From positions 1-38,312 of the forward strand of contig JAHLLK010000060.1 in NCBI GenBank assembly GCA_020444165.1: a stretch of DNA of 38,312 nt. Reading direction: 5' to 3'. Both the position numbers and the translations under genes were made by a program. Below the pieces are notes generated by a model. That model was not told the origin of the DNA. It saw only the letters and a list, made by a program, of their open reading frames with translations, and searched no databases. How positions within the stretch are numbered: position 1 is the stretch's first letter; each line of letters starts with the position of its first letter. This stretch comes from Deltaproteobacteria bacterium (GTDB lineage Bacteria; Desulfobacterota; Desulfarculia; Desulfarculales; Desulfarculaceae). Positions 1 to 8,386 of the stretch are shown in pieces.

Positions 1-25
1 TTGTTTGGGGTGGTCCATGGCGCGC

Positions 26-55
26 CTAGCAGGCTGTTTTTCAACAGCCTGCTAG
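26..55. repeat. Perfect hairpin, 13-bp arms
   Basis: Arms at 26-38 and 43-55 are exact reverse complements (arm CTAGCAGGCTGTT) around a 4-nt loop. Neither strand has a T-run after the stem, so it is not a textbook intrinsic terminator. The core AACAGCCTGCT also occurs in the hairpin at 9179-9208, so it looks like one member of a dispersed palindrome family. Confidence 0.75.
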
Positions 56-239
56 GGAACGGCCTTTGAATCCGGCAAGCGGCCTTGGCGAGACCGGCCT
101 TGGCGGCCCCTGGCCAAGGCCTTTCGTCTGGCAAGGGCGTGAAACAACCCGCTCCGTGAAGGCGTCATCTGGCGCGACCACCGCAACCCTCCCCTGGAGG
201 GAGTGGAAACGACGCCAAGACAAGGAGGCCCCCGGCAGC

Positions 240-866
240 ATGACCCCGGAAGCGTCTTCCCCCGGCAACCCGAGATCACCACACGTCACCTGGAGCCTTG
301 AGGTGCCGCTGCTGCCCAACCGCCTGATCTGGCGGGAGGTGTTTACCCTAATTGGTTGTGGTTGGTTGGGGTTTTGCCTGGTTGTCGCCACAACTTTTTT
401 GGTGTTGGAGCATTACGACCCAAAGCCGGAAGGGGGAAACCTGTTCATAGGCTTGCTGGGGGTGACTGCTCTCTGGGTCTTTGCCCTCTTGGTAATTTTT
501 ATCGGTATGTGGTTCAGGCGGAGGGTAAGGTTCAGCTTCGCGATTGACCACCAGCGGGCCAGCAGCCTGTATGTAAAGTCCAAAACCGAGCGGGTGATGG
601 CTGCGACCGTGGGGGTTTTGGCCGCTTTCGACGGTGATGGCCCCCTCGCGGCCTACGCCGGCGGGGAAGCGGCCCAGGGTAAGGTCCGCCGCGAGGTTTG
701 GTGGCAAAAGCTGCGTAAAGTCGAATTTCATCCGGACCTGTTGGCCATATCGCTTCACCGCTGGCCGTGGCCCGTCTACCCCCTGGTATTGTATTTGCCC
801 CACCGCGAGGGCTACGATAAAGTGAAAGCCAGGATTCCCCAATTGTGCCCGCAGCTGAACCTTTGA
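240..866 (+). CDS. Hypothetical membrane protein with two N-terminal helices
   Basis: A 208-residue protein that I do not recognise. The ATG at 240 is chosen because AAGGAGG lies a suitable distance upstream; the frame is open back to 66 but that extension is low-complexity and lacks a ribosome site. After about 30 polar residues there are two hydrophobic segments (about residues 37-58 and 68-92), the second ending in a basic stretch (WFRRRVRF). The remaining roughly 110 residues are soluble. Their C-terminal part (WWQKLRKVEF, then a YLPHREGYDKV segment) loosely resembles small bacterial PH-like (YcxB-type) membrane proteins, but this is a weak impression. The DNA around 340-410 is visibly poorer in GC than its neighbours. 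It converges with the amidase gene. Confidence 0.6.
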   Translation: MTPEASSPGNPRSPHVTWSLEVPLLPNRLIWREVFTLIGCGWLGFCLVVATTFLVLEHYDPKPEGGNLFIGLLGVTALWVFALLVIFIGMWFRRRVRFSFAIDHQRASSLYVKSKTERVMAATVGVLAAFDGDGPLAAYAGGEAAQGKVRREVWWQKLRKVEFHPDLLAISLHRWPWPVYPLVLYLPHREGYDKVKARIPQLCPQLNL

Positions 867-971
867 GAGCCCGCCATGGCGTGCCCTGCCGCTGCCGCTC
901 CGCCACCGGCTCGGCCAGGGGGTTGCAAAAGTTCCTCTCCGGCCCGCGCCGGGCGGTATTTCACCCGCCGG

Positions 972-2753
972 CTAGTTCCCCGCCACCTGTTTCAACTGCC
1001 GGGCGTACTCCGACACCCCGTCCACGATGCCCGCGGCCACCCGGTCGCGGTAGGTGCCGCTTTCCAGACGCTGGCGCTCCTCGGGGTTGGTGATGAAGCC
1101 CACCTCCACCAACACGGCGGGCATCTGGGCGCCGATCAGCACGTAGAACGGGGCCTGGCGCACCTTGAGGTCCCTGACCTGGTACTTCTGCCGCAGGGAA
1201 TCCAGCACCTCGCCGTGCAGGGCCCGGGCCAGGCGGTTGGATTCGTTGATCTTGGAGTTCAGCATCAGGTCGTTCAGGATGACCTGCAGATCGCCGATGG
1301 TGCGGGTGCTGGTGGCGTTCTCCCGCGCGGCCACCATCATGGACTGCTTGTCCGAGGCCAGGTTCAGGAAATAGGTTTCGATGCCCCGGAGCTGGGAGCT
1401 GGGCGCGGCGTTGACGTGGATGGACAGGAACAGGTCCGCCTCGTTGGTGTTGGCAAAGGCGGTGCGCGCCTCCAGGGGCACGAAGGTGTCGCCCTTGCGG
1501 GTGAGGAGCACCTTCATCTTCAGCTTCTGCTGCAACAGCCGGGCCACCCTTTTGGCGATGTCCAGGGTCACGTGCTTTTCCTGCAGCCCCCGCACCAGGC
1601 AGCCCGGGTCCTTGCCGCCGTGGCCCGGATCGATGACCACGGTTCGGATGCCGAGCCCCAGGGCGGCGGCCAGGCTCACATCCGGCGGAATCTGCTGGGC
1701 CTTGCCCCTGGGCACCTTGGTGACCTTGCTCTTGCCGCTGGCGCGTTTGCTGGCCAAGGCGGGCCTCTCGGCCTTGGGCGGGGCGGCGAAGCAGTCGATG
1801 ACCACCCGGAAGGGGTTGTCCAGGGTGAAGACCTTGTAGGAACCGAGCTTCTCGATGTCCAGCACCACCCGCACCGTGTCCGTGGTGAATTGGCCCGCCC
1901 GGGCCTGCATCAACAGCCCGCCCTTGATGGGTTGGGTCTCCTTGAGGTCCGGCCCCATGGCCGCGCCACGAAGATCCAGATAGATGCGCCGCGGCAAATC
2001 GTTCTTCTGGTCGCCCCGCAAGAGGTTGGCCGTGTAGGGCACCGGCCGCTCCAGGTTCACCACCACCCGGGTGTAGTTCTTGGTGCTCCAGTGCCGGAGT
2101 TCGGTCAGGGTGGCCAGGGTGGGGTCGTGCCGGGGCCGGCGCGCGGCGGCCGGGGATTCCTCCGGAGCCGGCGCCGCGGAAGCCATCTCGGCCGCCACCT
2201 CGCCCTGTTCCCGCGGCGGCAGGTTCACCAGCTTCTTTTCCAGCTGGTCCAGACGGTGCTTGGCCTCACCCACCTGGTCGCCGGTGGGGTAGTTGACCGT
2301 GACCCGCAAATAGCCCAAATAGGCCTTCTGCTCGTCGCCGTCCGCCTCATAAAGTTCGGCGATCATCATCTGGGCGTCGTCGGCCAACCGCGAGCGGGGG
2401 AAGTGGTTGATCAGCCGCTTCAACAGGTCCTGGGCCTCGTAGAAGTCGTTCTTTTGCTTGAACTGCTTGTAGGCCCCCGCGTGGATGCGGCCGGTCCAGA
2501 GGAGCGAGCCGGCGGCCAGGGAACCATTGGGGTCGGCGGTGTAGACGCGGGCGAAGCGGTCGGCCAGGCTCTGCCAGTTGCTATAGACCTGGCGGGCCTT
2601 GGGCTGCTTCACCAGCCAGTAGTAATCAGTCTTGGCCCGCTTGTAGATGGCCACTTGGTCCTGGGCCACGGCCGGAGCCACCCAGAGCCAGGCCCAAACC
2701 AGGGCCAACAGCAGCACACCCAGGCGGGGGGTTAGGCGCTCAGGATAAACCAC
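972..2753 (-). CDS. N-acetylmuramoyl-L-alanine amidase (AMIN + Amidase_3)
   Basis: A 593-residue periplasmic zinc amidase that would cleave the amide bond between MurNAc and the stem peptide during cell separation or wall remodelling. Order of parts: signal peptide (about 10-30, ending AVAQ), a helical TPR-like region (about 35-175), a low-complexity Ala/Pro/Glu linker, an AMIN domain (about 215-320) for envelope targeting, and Amidase_3 (about 368-588). Zinc and catalytic residues are visible: His in DPGHGGKDPG, Glu in LQEKHVTL, His in SIHVNAA and the late Glu in LVEVGFITNPEE. The TPR-like N-terminus makes it longer than E. coli AmiC. The GTG start at 2753 lies inside the end of mutS (14-nt overlap, different frame), which suggests translational coupling. 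No strong ribosome site precedes it. Confidence 0.93.
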   Translation of the reverse strand: MVYPERLTPRLGVLLLALVWAWLWVAPAVAQDQVAIYKRAKTDYYWLVKQPKARQVYSNWQSLADRFARVYTADPNGSLAAGSLLWTGRIHAGAYKQFKQKNDFYEAQDLLKRLINHFPRSRLADDAQMMIAELYEADGDEQKAYLGYLRVTVNYPTGDQVGEAKHRLDQLEKKLVNLPPREQGEVAAEMASAAPAPEESPAAARRPRHDPTLATLTELRHWSTKNYTRVVVNLERPVPYTANLLRGDQKNDLPRRIYLDLRGAAMGPDLKETQPIKGGLLMQARAGQFTTDTVRVVLDIEKLGSYKVFTLDNPFRVVIDCFAAPPKAERPALASKRASGKSKVTKVPRGKAQQIPPDVSLAAALGLGIRTVVIDPGHGGKDPGCLVRGLQEKHVTLDIAKRVARLLQQKLKMKVLLTRKGDTFVPLEARTAFANTNEADLFLSIHVNAAPSSQLRGIETYFLNLASDKQSMMVAARENATSTRTIGDLQVILNDLMLNSKINESNRLARALHGEVLDSLRQKYQVRDLKVRQAPFYVLIGAQMPAVLVEVGFITNPEERQRLESGTYRDRVAAGIVDGVSEYARQLKQVAGN

Positions 2754-5376
2754 GTTTCAACTCGTCCAGGGTGTTCAGGGCCTCCAGGGGCGTGAGGCGG
2801 TGCACGTCGATCTCCTTCAGGCGCTCCAACACGGGGTGGCGTTCCCCGCCGAACAGGGAAAGCTGCCCGGGGCTCGGGGCGGCGGGCGGCGGGGCCGGAG
2901 CCGTGTGGCCGCCGTTTTCCAGGCGGTCCAGCACTTGGCGGGCCCGGGCCAGAACCTCTTCCGGCAGGCCGGCCAGCCGGGCCACCTGCAGGCCGTAGGA
3001 GCGGCTCACGCCGCCGGGCTGCAGCCGCCGCAGGAACACCACCCGGCCCTGAAATTCCTTCACCGCCACATTATAGTTCTTAACTCGGGGAAGTTGTTCG
3101 GCAAGTTCGGTCAGCTCGTGATAATGGGTGGCAAAAAGCGTTTTGACCCCCACGCCGGCCAGGGAGTGCAGATACTCGGCCACGGCCCAGGCCAGGGACA
3201 GGCCGTCAAAGGTGCTGGTGCCCCGGCCCACCTCGTCCAGGATCACCAGGGAGCGGGGCGTGGCATGGGCCAGGATCTGGCTGGTTTCGCTCATCTCCAC
3301 CATGAAGGTGGAGCGGCCCCGGGCCAGGTCGTCCATGGCCCCCACCCGGGTGAACACCCGGTCCACCAGAGGGAGCGTCGCGGCCTCGGCCGGCACAAAG
3401 GACCCGGCCTGGGCCAGGATTACGATGAGCGCGGCTTGGCGGAGGATGGTGGACTTGCCGGCCATGTTGGGGCCGGTGATGATCAAGACCTGCTGCGCCT
3501 GGTCGTCCAGGGTCAGGTCGTTGGGCACGAATTCGCCCGGGGGCAGCATCTGCTCCACCACGGGATGGCGCCCCGCCTTGATGACCAGGGGGCCTTGGGG
3601 CTCCATCCGGGGCCGGGTGTAGCCGGCCGAGCGGGCCAGGGCGGCCAGCCCGGCCAAGACGTCCAGGGCGGCCAGGGAGCGGGCCGCGGCCATGAGCGGC
3701 CGGCTCTGGGCGGCCACCCGGGCCCTGAGCTCCTCGAACAGGCGCTTCTCCAGCTCCAGAGCCTGGTCCTGGGCCCCCAGCACCTGGGCCTCCTTGTCCT
3801 TCAGCTCCGGGGTGAAGTAGCGCTCCGCGGTGGCCAGGGTCTGCTTGCGCACAAAATGCGGCGGCACCTTGTCCTGGTGGGCGCGGGTGACCTCGATGTA
3901 GTAGCCAAAGACCCGGTTGAAGCCCACCTTGAGGGAGGGAATGCCGGTCTCGGCCCGGAGTTGGCTCTCCAAGGCCGCGATCCAACCCTTGCCCTGGCCG
4001 GCCAGTTCCCGCAGCTCGTCCAGGCGGGGGTCCACCCCCGGGGCGATGACTCCGCCCTCGGCCAGGGAGAGCGGCGGGTTCTCGCTGAGGGAGCGGCCCA
4101 GGTCCCGGGCCAGTTCTTCCAGCCCGGCCAACTGGGCCGCCTCCTGGGCCAACAGCGGTGCGGCCAAAGGAGCCAGGGCGGCGGCGATGGCCGGCAGGAG
4201 GGCCAGGGCGTCCCGGAGGGCCGCCAGATCGCGGCCCCCGGCCTGGCCCAGGCTGGCCCGGCCCACCAGGCGGGGCACATCGGGCAGGCGGGCCAATTCC
4301 TCGGTCAGGGCCTGGGCGGCCAAGGCCTCCTGGCCCAGCTCTTCCACCGCCTGGTGCCGCGCCGCGATGCGGGCCAGGTCCAGGAGCGGGAAGCCCAGCC
4401 ACTCGGCCAACAGCCGGGCCCCCATGGGGGTCACGGTGCGGTCCACCGCGGCCAGGAGCGAGCCGCGCTTGCCGCCGCCGGCCAGGGAGCGGTATATCTC
4501 CAGGTTGCGCCGGGCCGTGGCGTCCAAAAGCAGATGCCCGGCCACCTGGTAGGGGCTCACGGCCTCCACGTGGTCCGGCACGCGGCGCTGGGCCGTTTGC
4601 ACCGTGTCCCAGGCCAGGGCCGCGGCCACCAGGGCGGCCGGGTCCAGCACCTCGCCGGCCGGGGGCAGGCGCTCACCCAAGAGGTCCTCGGCCTGGGCCG
4701 GGGTGGGAGGGCGCCCGGGCCGCAGGGTGAGCACGGTGCGCTCCAACCCGGGCTTCAGCTCGCCCAAGAGGCGGTGGCCGGCCTGGCTCTCGGCCAAAAC
4801 CAGCTCGGCCGGCTCCAGGCGGGCCAACTCGTCGGCCAGCGGCGGGCCGGGCTCCACGGCCGTGGCCCGGAATTCGCCGCTGGCCAGGTCCAGGTGGGCC
4901 AGGCCGGCCAGATCGCGGCCCAGGTACAGGGCGGCCAGATAGCGGTGGTCCCCGGCCGGCAGGTGTTCGGCCAGGGTGAACATGCCCGGGCTCACCACCC
5001 GGGTGATCTCCCGCCGCACCAGGCCCTTGGCCAGGCGGGGGTCCTCCACCTGGTCGCACACGGCCACCTTGTGGCCGGCTTCCACCATCTTGGCCAGGTA
5101 GGTGTCCACCGCGCGGCAGGGCACCCCGCACATGGGGATGGGGTTGGGGTGGTCGCGGTCGCGGGAAGTGAGCTGGATGCCCAGGACCTTCACGGCCAGT
5201 TCGGCGTCCTCGAAGAACATCTCGTAGAAGTCGCCCATGTGGAAGAACAGCACGCAGTCCGGAACCTGCTCTTTCATTTCCAGGAACTGCCGCAACATGG
5301 GGGTGTCCCGTCCGGCGAGGCGGGCAGGGGCCGGGGAGTCGGAGGCGGAGGCGGGCTTCTTGGGGGACTGGGCCAT
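2740..5376 (-). CDS. mutS: DNA mismatch repair protein MutS
   Basis: An 878-residue MutS that recognises mismatches and recruits MutL. The N-terminal mismatch-reading motif is GDFYEMFF, with the Phe-X-Glu residues present. Core, clamp and ATPase domains follow. Walker A is TGPNMAGKST, Walker B is LVILDEVGRGTSTFDG and the family motif FATHYHEL is present; a C-terminal tail (about 790-878) has a Pro/Ala linker. The start at 5376 (MAQSPKKP) is preferred to the farther ATG at 5454, because the extra 26 residues are Pro/Arg-rich and unlike MutS; the ribosome site is weak. Length is normal for the family (about 850-880). Its 3' end overlaps the amidase start, an uncommon partner. Confidence 0.97.
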   Translation of the reverse strand: MAQSPKKPASASDSPAPARLAGRDTPMLRQFLEMKEQVPDCVLFFHMGDFYEMFFEDAELAVKVLGIQLTSRDRDHPNPIPMCGVPCRAVDTYLAKMVEAGHKVAVCDQVEDPRLAKGLVRREITRVVSPGMFTLAEHLPAGDHRYLAALYLGRDLAGLAHLDLASGEFRATAVEPGPPLADELARLEPAELVLAESQAGHRLLGELKPGLERTVLTLRPGRPPTPAQAEDLLGERLPPAGEVLDPAALVAAALAWDTVQTAQRRVPDHVEAVSPYQVAGHLLLDATARRNLEIYRSLAGGGKRGSLLAAVDRTVTPMGARLLAEWLGFPLLDLARIAARHQAVEELGQEALAAQALTEELARLPDVPRLVGRASLGQAGGRDLAALRDALALLPAIAAALAPLAAPLLAQEAAQLAGLEELARDLGRSLSENPPLSLAEGGVIAPGVDPRLDELRELAGQGKGWIAALESQLRAETGIPSLKVGFNRVFGYYIEVTRAHQDKVPPHFVRKQTLATAERYFTPELKDKEAQVLGAQDQALELEKRLFEELRARVAAQSRPLMAAARSLAALDVLAGLAALARSAGYTRPRMEPQGPLVIKAGRHPVVEQMLPPGEFVPNDLTLDDQAQQVLIITGPNMAGKSTILRQAALIVILAQAGSFVPAEAATLPLVDRVFTRVGAMDDLARGRSTFMVEMSETSQILAHATPRSLVILDEVGRGTSTFDGLSLAWAVAEYLHSLAGVGVKTLFATHYHELTELAEQLPRVKNYNVAVKEFQGRVVFLRRLQPGGVSRSYGLQVARLAGLPEEVLARARQVLDRLENGGHTAPAPPPAAPSPGQLSLFGGERHPVLERLKEIDVHRLTPLEALNTLDELKRGLS

Positions 5377-5698
5377 GGCTACCAGCGGGGTCCTAGGGGT
5401 GATCCTCCGGCGGCCGGGTGAGGGCCGGCCGGTGTGTCCGCCCCAGCATAGCACAAAAGCCCGGCCCTGCCAGCCCCGGGACCCGGTGGAACCAGGGTTC
5501 AGGCTGGGGCCGAAAAAACCCTGGCCCAGGGGGAGTTAGCTGCGCGGGTCCCGGAACCTCGGGGTCTGGCTCCGCGGGTTCTGGCTCATGGCCCGCGGCG
5601 CTTGGGCCGGGAAACACGGCGCTGGGGCCCGAACCGCGACGCCGGGCCGCGGGTGGGGCCTCTTAGCCCGGCCGGGAGGCCCGGCGGGGGGGAACCGA
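5377..5698. other. Gap between mutS and lapB, no gene seen
   Basis: About 320 bases of very GC-rich DNA upstream of mutS and downstream of lapB. Open frames here look like by-products of high GC. A short stem (arms 5671-5676 and 5680-5685, GCCGGG/CCCGGC) just after lapB could help end transcription, but no T-run follows. I saw no clear promoter for mutS. Confidence 0.4.
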
Positions 5699-6910
5699 TC
5701 AGCTCTTCTGGGGCAGCATGGTGTCCCAGCCCAGACAGCGGGGGCACTTCCAGGTGAGCTGGTGGGACAAAAACCCGCACTGCGAGCACTGGAACTGGCC
5801 CTCGCGGCCGTTGATCACCGCCAACAGGCTGGCGAAGGCGTCCCGGAGTTGGGCGGCGTCGCCGCTGGCCAAAAGGATCTCACCCCGCAGCCGGTGGGCC
5901 TGCAACTGGCTGGGCTCCTTGTGCACGGCCAGGGACAACAGCTCCAGGGCCTTGTCGTCCTGCTCGTGGCGGCGGTAGTTTCGGGCCAGGGCCAACAGGG
6001 TGAACACCGTGGCCTCGTCGGGCTTGATGTTGCCGAAAAAGGCCTCCACCGCGGGCCGGCCCAGGGTCTCCTCGGCCTGATCCAGGCGGTTCAGCACCAG
6101 GTGGGTATGCACCGGGGCCAGGTTCACCGCCTTTTTCCAGGCGGCCAGGGCCTTCTTGTTGCGGCCCCGGGCCAGCTCCAGGTCGCCCAGGTGCAGATAG
6201 GCGTCCAGGCAGCCCTTGTCCACGGCCAGGGCCTGGTGCAGGGCGTCTTCGGCCTGGTCCAAAACCCCCTGGGCCATCAGCTCCTTGCCCCGCTCGGTCT
6301 TGTAATGGGCCAGGATGGCCCGGCTGTCCTCGCGGGTCAGTTTGTCCAGGCGCTTCAGGGCCTGGAAAGCCTTTTCCCAGTCCCGGGTCGACTCGTAGAG
6401 GTCCACGATGGTGCGCCAGGCCGGCACGTGCTGGGGTTCGGAGCGCAGCACGTCCTCCAGGCACTCCACGGCCCGGTTGAACAGGCCGCCCTTCTTGTAG
6501 TCCAGGCCCAGGTCGTACAAGGCTTGCAGGCGGATGGCCGGGTCCAGGTTGGGCCGGGCGATGATCGTCTGGCGGAGGCGCACCGCCCGGTCGATCTCGC
6601 CTTTCTGCCGGAAGAGGTTGCCCAAGACCTGGTAGGTCTCCACGGTGTCCGAGTTCAGGTTCACCGCACGGGTGAACTCCTCGATGGCCTGGTCGGTGTG
6701 GTCGGCCATGAGGTGCGCCACTCCTTTGACAAAGGCGTCGTCCGAAGCGCTGCGGGCGGAAGGGGAGCCTTTCCCCTTGCCGAAAAGCGAACCGCGGCCC
6801 AGACCCACGCCCAGAAAGAGAAATCCCGCGGAGATGGCGGCCATGGCCAGGGCCAAGCCCATGGTCACCGGCTGCCCCCCCACTACCAGCACTTGGGCTC
6901 CCAGCATCAT
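5699..6910 (-). CDS. lapB: LapB-type TPR protein with C-terminal zinc ribbon
   Basis: A 403-residue homologue of LapB (YciM), the membrane-anchored TPR protein that in E. coli helps control LPS synthesis through LpxC turnover. An N-terminal membrane segment (about 14-37) is followed by a series of TPR units from about residue 58 to 350. A rubredoxin-like metal site closes the protein, with Cys375, Cys378, Cys389 and Cys392 in CSQCGF and CPRCLGWDT; this tail is a hallmark of LapB. The start ATG overlaps the lapA stop (ATGA), so the two are translationally coupled, the same order as lapA-lapB in enterobacteria. Control of LpxC in this organism is inferred from the family. Confidence 0.93.
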   Translation of the reverse strand: MMLGAQVLVVGGQPVTMGLALAMAAISAGFLFLGVGLGRGSLFGKGKGSPSARSASDDAFVKGVAHLMADHTDQAIEEFTRAVNLNSDTVETYQVLGNLFRQKGEIDRAVRLRQTIIARPNLDPAIRLQALYDLGLDYKKGGLFNRAVECLEDVLRSEPQHVPAWRTIVDLYESTRDWEKAFQALKRLDKLTREDSRAILAHYKTERGKELMAQGVLDQAEDALHQALAVDKGCLDAYLHLGDLELARGRNKKALAAWKKAVNLAPVHTHLVLNRLDQAEETLGRPAVEAFFGNIKPDEATVFTLLALARNYRRHEQDDKALELLSLAVHKEPSQLQAHRLRGEILLASGDAAQLRDAFASLLAVINGREGQFQCSQCGFLSHQLTWKCPRCLGWDTMLPQKS

Positions 6911-7287
6911 GCTTCCTTTTCCTCGGCGGGGGGAGCTTCCTCCTGCACCGCCGGCGGTCCGGAAACCGGCATGCTCTCCCCGGTGAGCGGCAGGTTCCGG
7001 AGGGTCTTGACTTCATTGGCCAGGGAAGCGTTCTGCTTGCGGAGGGCCTTCAGGGCCGACTTCAGGCGGAAGCGCTCCATGAGGCCCACCAGGCTGGCCA
7101 ACAGCAAACCAAAGAAGAAGGAGAACAGGATCAGGAGATAGGTGGGGTAGGGAGAGGATTGGAAAGAAGCGAACAACAGGTCCATCTTCAAGGTCAACGG
7201 ATGGCTTAACGGCTCGATGTTCTGGATCATGAACACGATGGCCAAAGCCACCACGGCGGAGATGATGAAAGCCTTGAGGTACCCCAT
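6907..7287 (-). CDS. lapA: LapA-domain (DUF1049) inner-membrane protein
   Basis: A 126-residue protein with two hydrophobic segments (about 5-22 and 48-71), then a charged, likely coiled-coil stretch (about 73-97) and an acidic Pro/Glu tail. This is the layout of LapA/YciS, which partners LapB in envelope and LPS assembly. The motif MIQNIEPL after the first helix is typical of the family (usually F-x-x-x-N-x-E/x-V). It lies 9 nt after the HIT gene and overlaps lapB by 4 nt, so HIT-lapA-lapB is probably one transcript. Confidence 0.88.
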   Translation of the reverse strand: MGYLKAFIISAVVALAIVFMIQNIEPLSHPLTLKMDLLFASFQSSPYPTYLLILFSFFFGLLLASLVGLMERFRLKSALKALRKQNASLANEVKTLRNLPLTGESMPVSGPPAVQEEAPPAEEKEA

Positions 7288-7296
7288 GACTCGTCC

Positions 7297-7782
7297 TTAT
7301 CTGAGGGAGGTGAAGTAAGGCCGCAGCTTGTCGCGGGTGGCCTCGATGTGCTCGGGAATCACCCGGATATCGGCAAACACGGTCATGAAATTGGTGTCGC
7401 CGCCCCAACGGGGCACGATGTGATAGTGCAGATGCTGCTCGATACCGGCCCCGGCCACCCGGCCCAGGTTCAGGCCCACGTTGAAGCCTTCCGGGTTCAT
7501 GATTTCGCGGAGCGCGGCCACGCTCTGGCGCACGGTGAGAATGAGGTTGGTCATCTCGGTTTCGCTGAGGTTGTCCAGGTCGGGGACGTGCCGGCGGGGG
7601 GCCACCAGCAGGTGCCCGTTGTTGTACGGGAACTTGTTCATCATCACCAGGCAGGTCTCGCCCACTCCCACCACCAGGTCGTCGGCGCCCACGCCGTCGC
7701 CGGCCAGGCAAAAGATGCACCCGGTGGGTTTTTCCTCTTCAAGGATGTAGGTCATGCGCCACGGTGCCCAGAGATTTCTCAT
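7297..7782 (-). CDS. HIT-family nucleotide hydrolase/phosphorylase
   Basis: A 161-residue histidine-triad protein. The catalytic triad is H-L-H-Y-H-I-V (about residues 116-122), and the N-terminal NLWAPWRMTYI and CIFC elements match the Ap4A phosphorylase/FHIT-like branch found in many deltaproteobacteria and actinobacteria. It probably cleaves dinucleoside polyphosphates or related nucleotide adducts; the exact substrate cannot be told. A strong AAGGAG ribosome site precedes the ATG, and a sigma70-like promoter lies just upstream (7836-7865). It leads the lapA-lapB transcript. Confidence 0.92.
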   Translation of the reverse strand: MRNLWAPWRMTYILEEEKPTGCIFCLAGDGVGADDLVVGVGETCLVMMNKFPYNNGHLLVAPRRHVPDLDNLSETEMTNLILTVRQSVAALREIMNPEGFNVGLNLGRVAGAGIEQHLHYHIVPRWGGDTNFMTVFADIRVIPEHIEATRDKLRPYFTSLR

Positions 7783-7835
7783 CCGTTTAAACTCCTTGGA
7801 AGCGGCGGCGCCGCTCCTTCCGCTGGCGTTACTTT

Positions 7836-7865
7836 ATTCTAGCCTTAACCCCGCTCCGGTGGCAA
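7836..7865 (-). promoter_or_regulatory. Sigma70-like promoter for HIT-lapA-lapB
   Basis: Read on the minus strand: -35 TTGCCA (7865-7860), an 18-nt spacer and -10 TAGAAT (7841-7836), about 50 nt before the HIT start. It is the only good candidate in this 121-nt gap. Confidence 0.55.
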
Positions 7866-7903
7866 ACCTCGCCGAAGGGCAAGGGCATATAAATATCCTG
7901 GGG

Positions 7904-8386
7904 TTACAGGTCAAGGATCCGTCCGGTTATCCCTTGGTCCACGATGAGGATCCCCACCGTGGCCCCGCGCCGGGGCCAGGGAGCCACGGCGCCGGGATTG
8001 AACAGGAGCACCCCCTCCAATATCAGATTGGTGGGCTGGTGCGAATGGCCGAAAACCACCGCGTCCACCTTTTGGGCGCGGAACTCCTCCCACACCCGCC
8101 GGGCCAGGCCCTGGGCCGAGCCCCAGCCGTGGGTGAGGCCGAGGCGCTTGCCCTCCACCTCCACGAGGCGCCGGCCCGGCAGCTCGGCGCAGGCGGCCTG
8201 GCTGCACATGTTGCCGTGCACGGCCACCACCTCCGGGCCGGGCAGCATGTCCAGCACCACGGGGCCCGTGAGGTCGCCGGCGTGCAGGATCAGGTCCACC
8301 CCGGCGAAGACCTCGGCCAGCCGCGCGGCCAACTCCGGGTCGTAGCTCTGGCGGTGGGTATCGGACAAGACTCCGATGGTCTTCAT
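7904..8386 (-). CDS. YfcE/MJ0936-type metallophosphoesterase
   Basis: A 160-residue calcineurin-like phosphoesterase. All metal-binding motifs appear in order: SDTH (8-11), HAGD (about 35-38), VHGN (about 56-59), LTHG, GHSH and NPGA. Members of this family hydrolyse phosphodiesters with Mn2+ or similar metals; physiological substrates are mostly unknown. The ATG overlaps the stop of the UPF0280 gene (ATGA), so they are co-translated. The size is typical. Confidence 0.92.
   Translation of the reverse strand: MKTIGVLSDTHRQSYDPELAARLAEVFAGVDLILHAGDLTGPVVLDMLPGPEVVAVHGNMCSQAACAELPGRRLVEVEGKRLGLTHGWGSAQGLARRVWEEFRAQKVDAVVFGHSHQPTNLILEGVLLFNPGAVAPWPRRGATVGILIVDQGITGRILDL

Noticed and set aside
876..2735. 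Long open frame antisense to the amidase gene (619 codons)
   Set aside because: It mirrors the codons of the amidase in high-GC DNA and its product is low-complexity (Gly, His, Val, Leu) without recognisable domains.
3450..3480. MutS Walker A reading GPNMAGKST instead of GPNMGGKST
   Set aside because: The Ala variant is common in bacterial MutS proteins and is not a sign of lost function.
2800..5421. Long open frame antisense to mutS (873 codons)
   Set aside because: Same shadow effect; mutS is unmistakable on the other strand.
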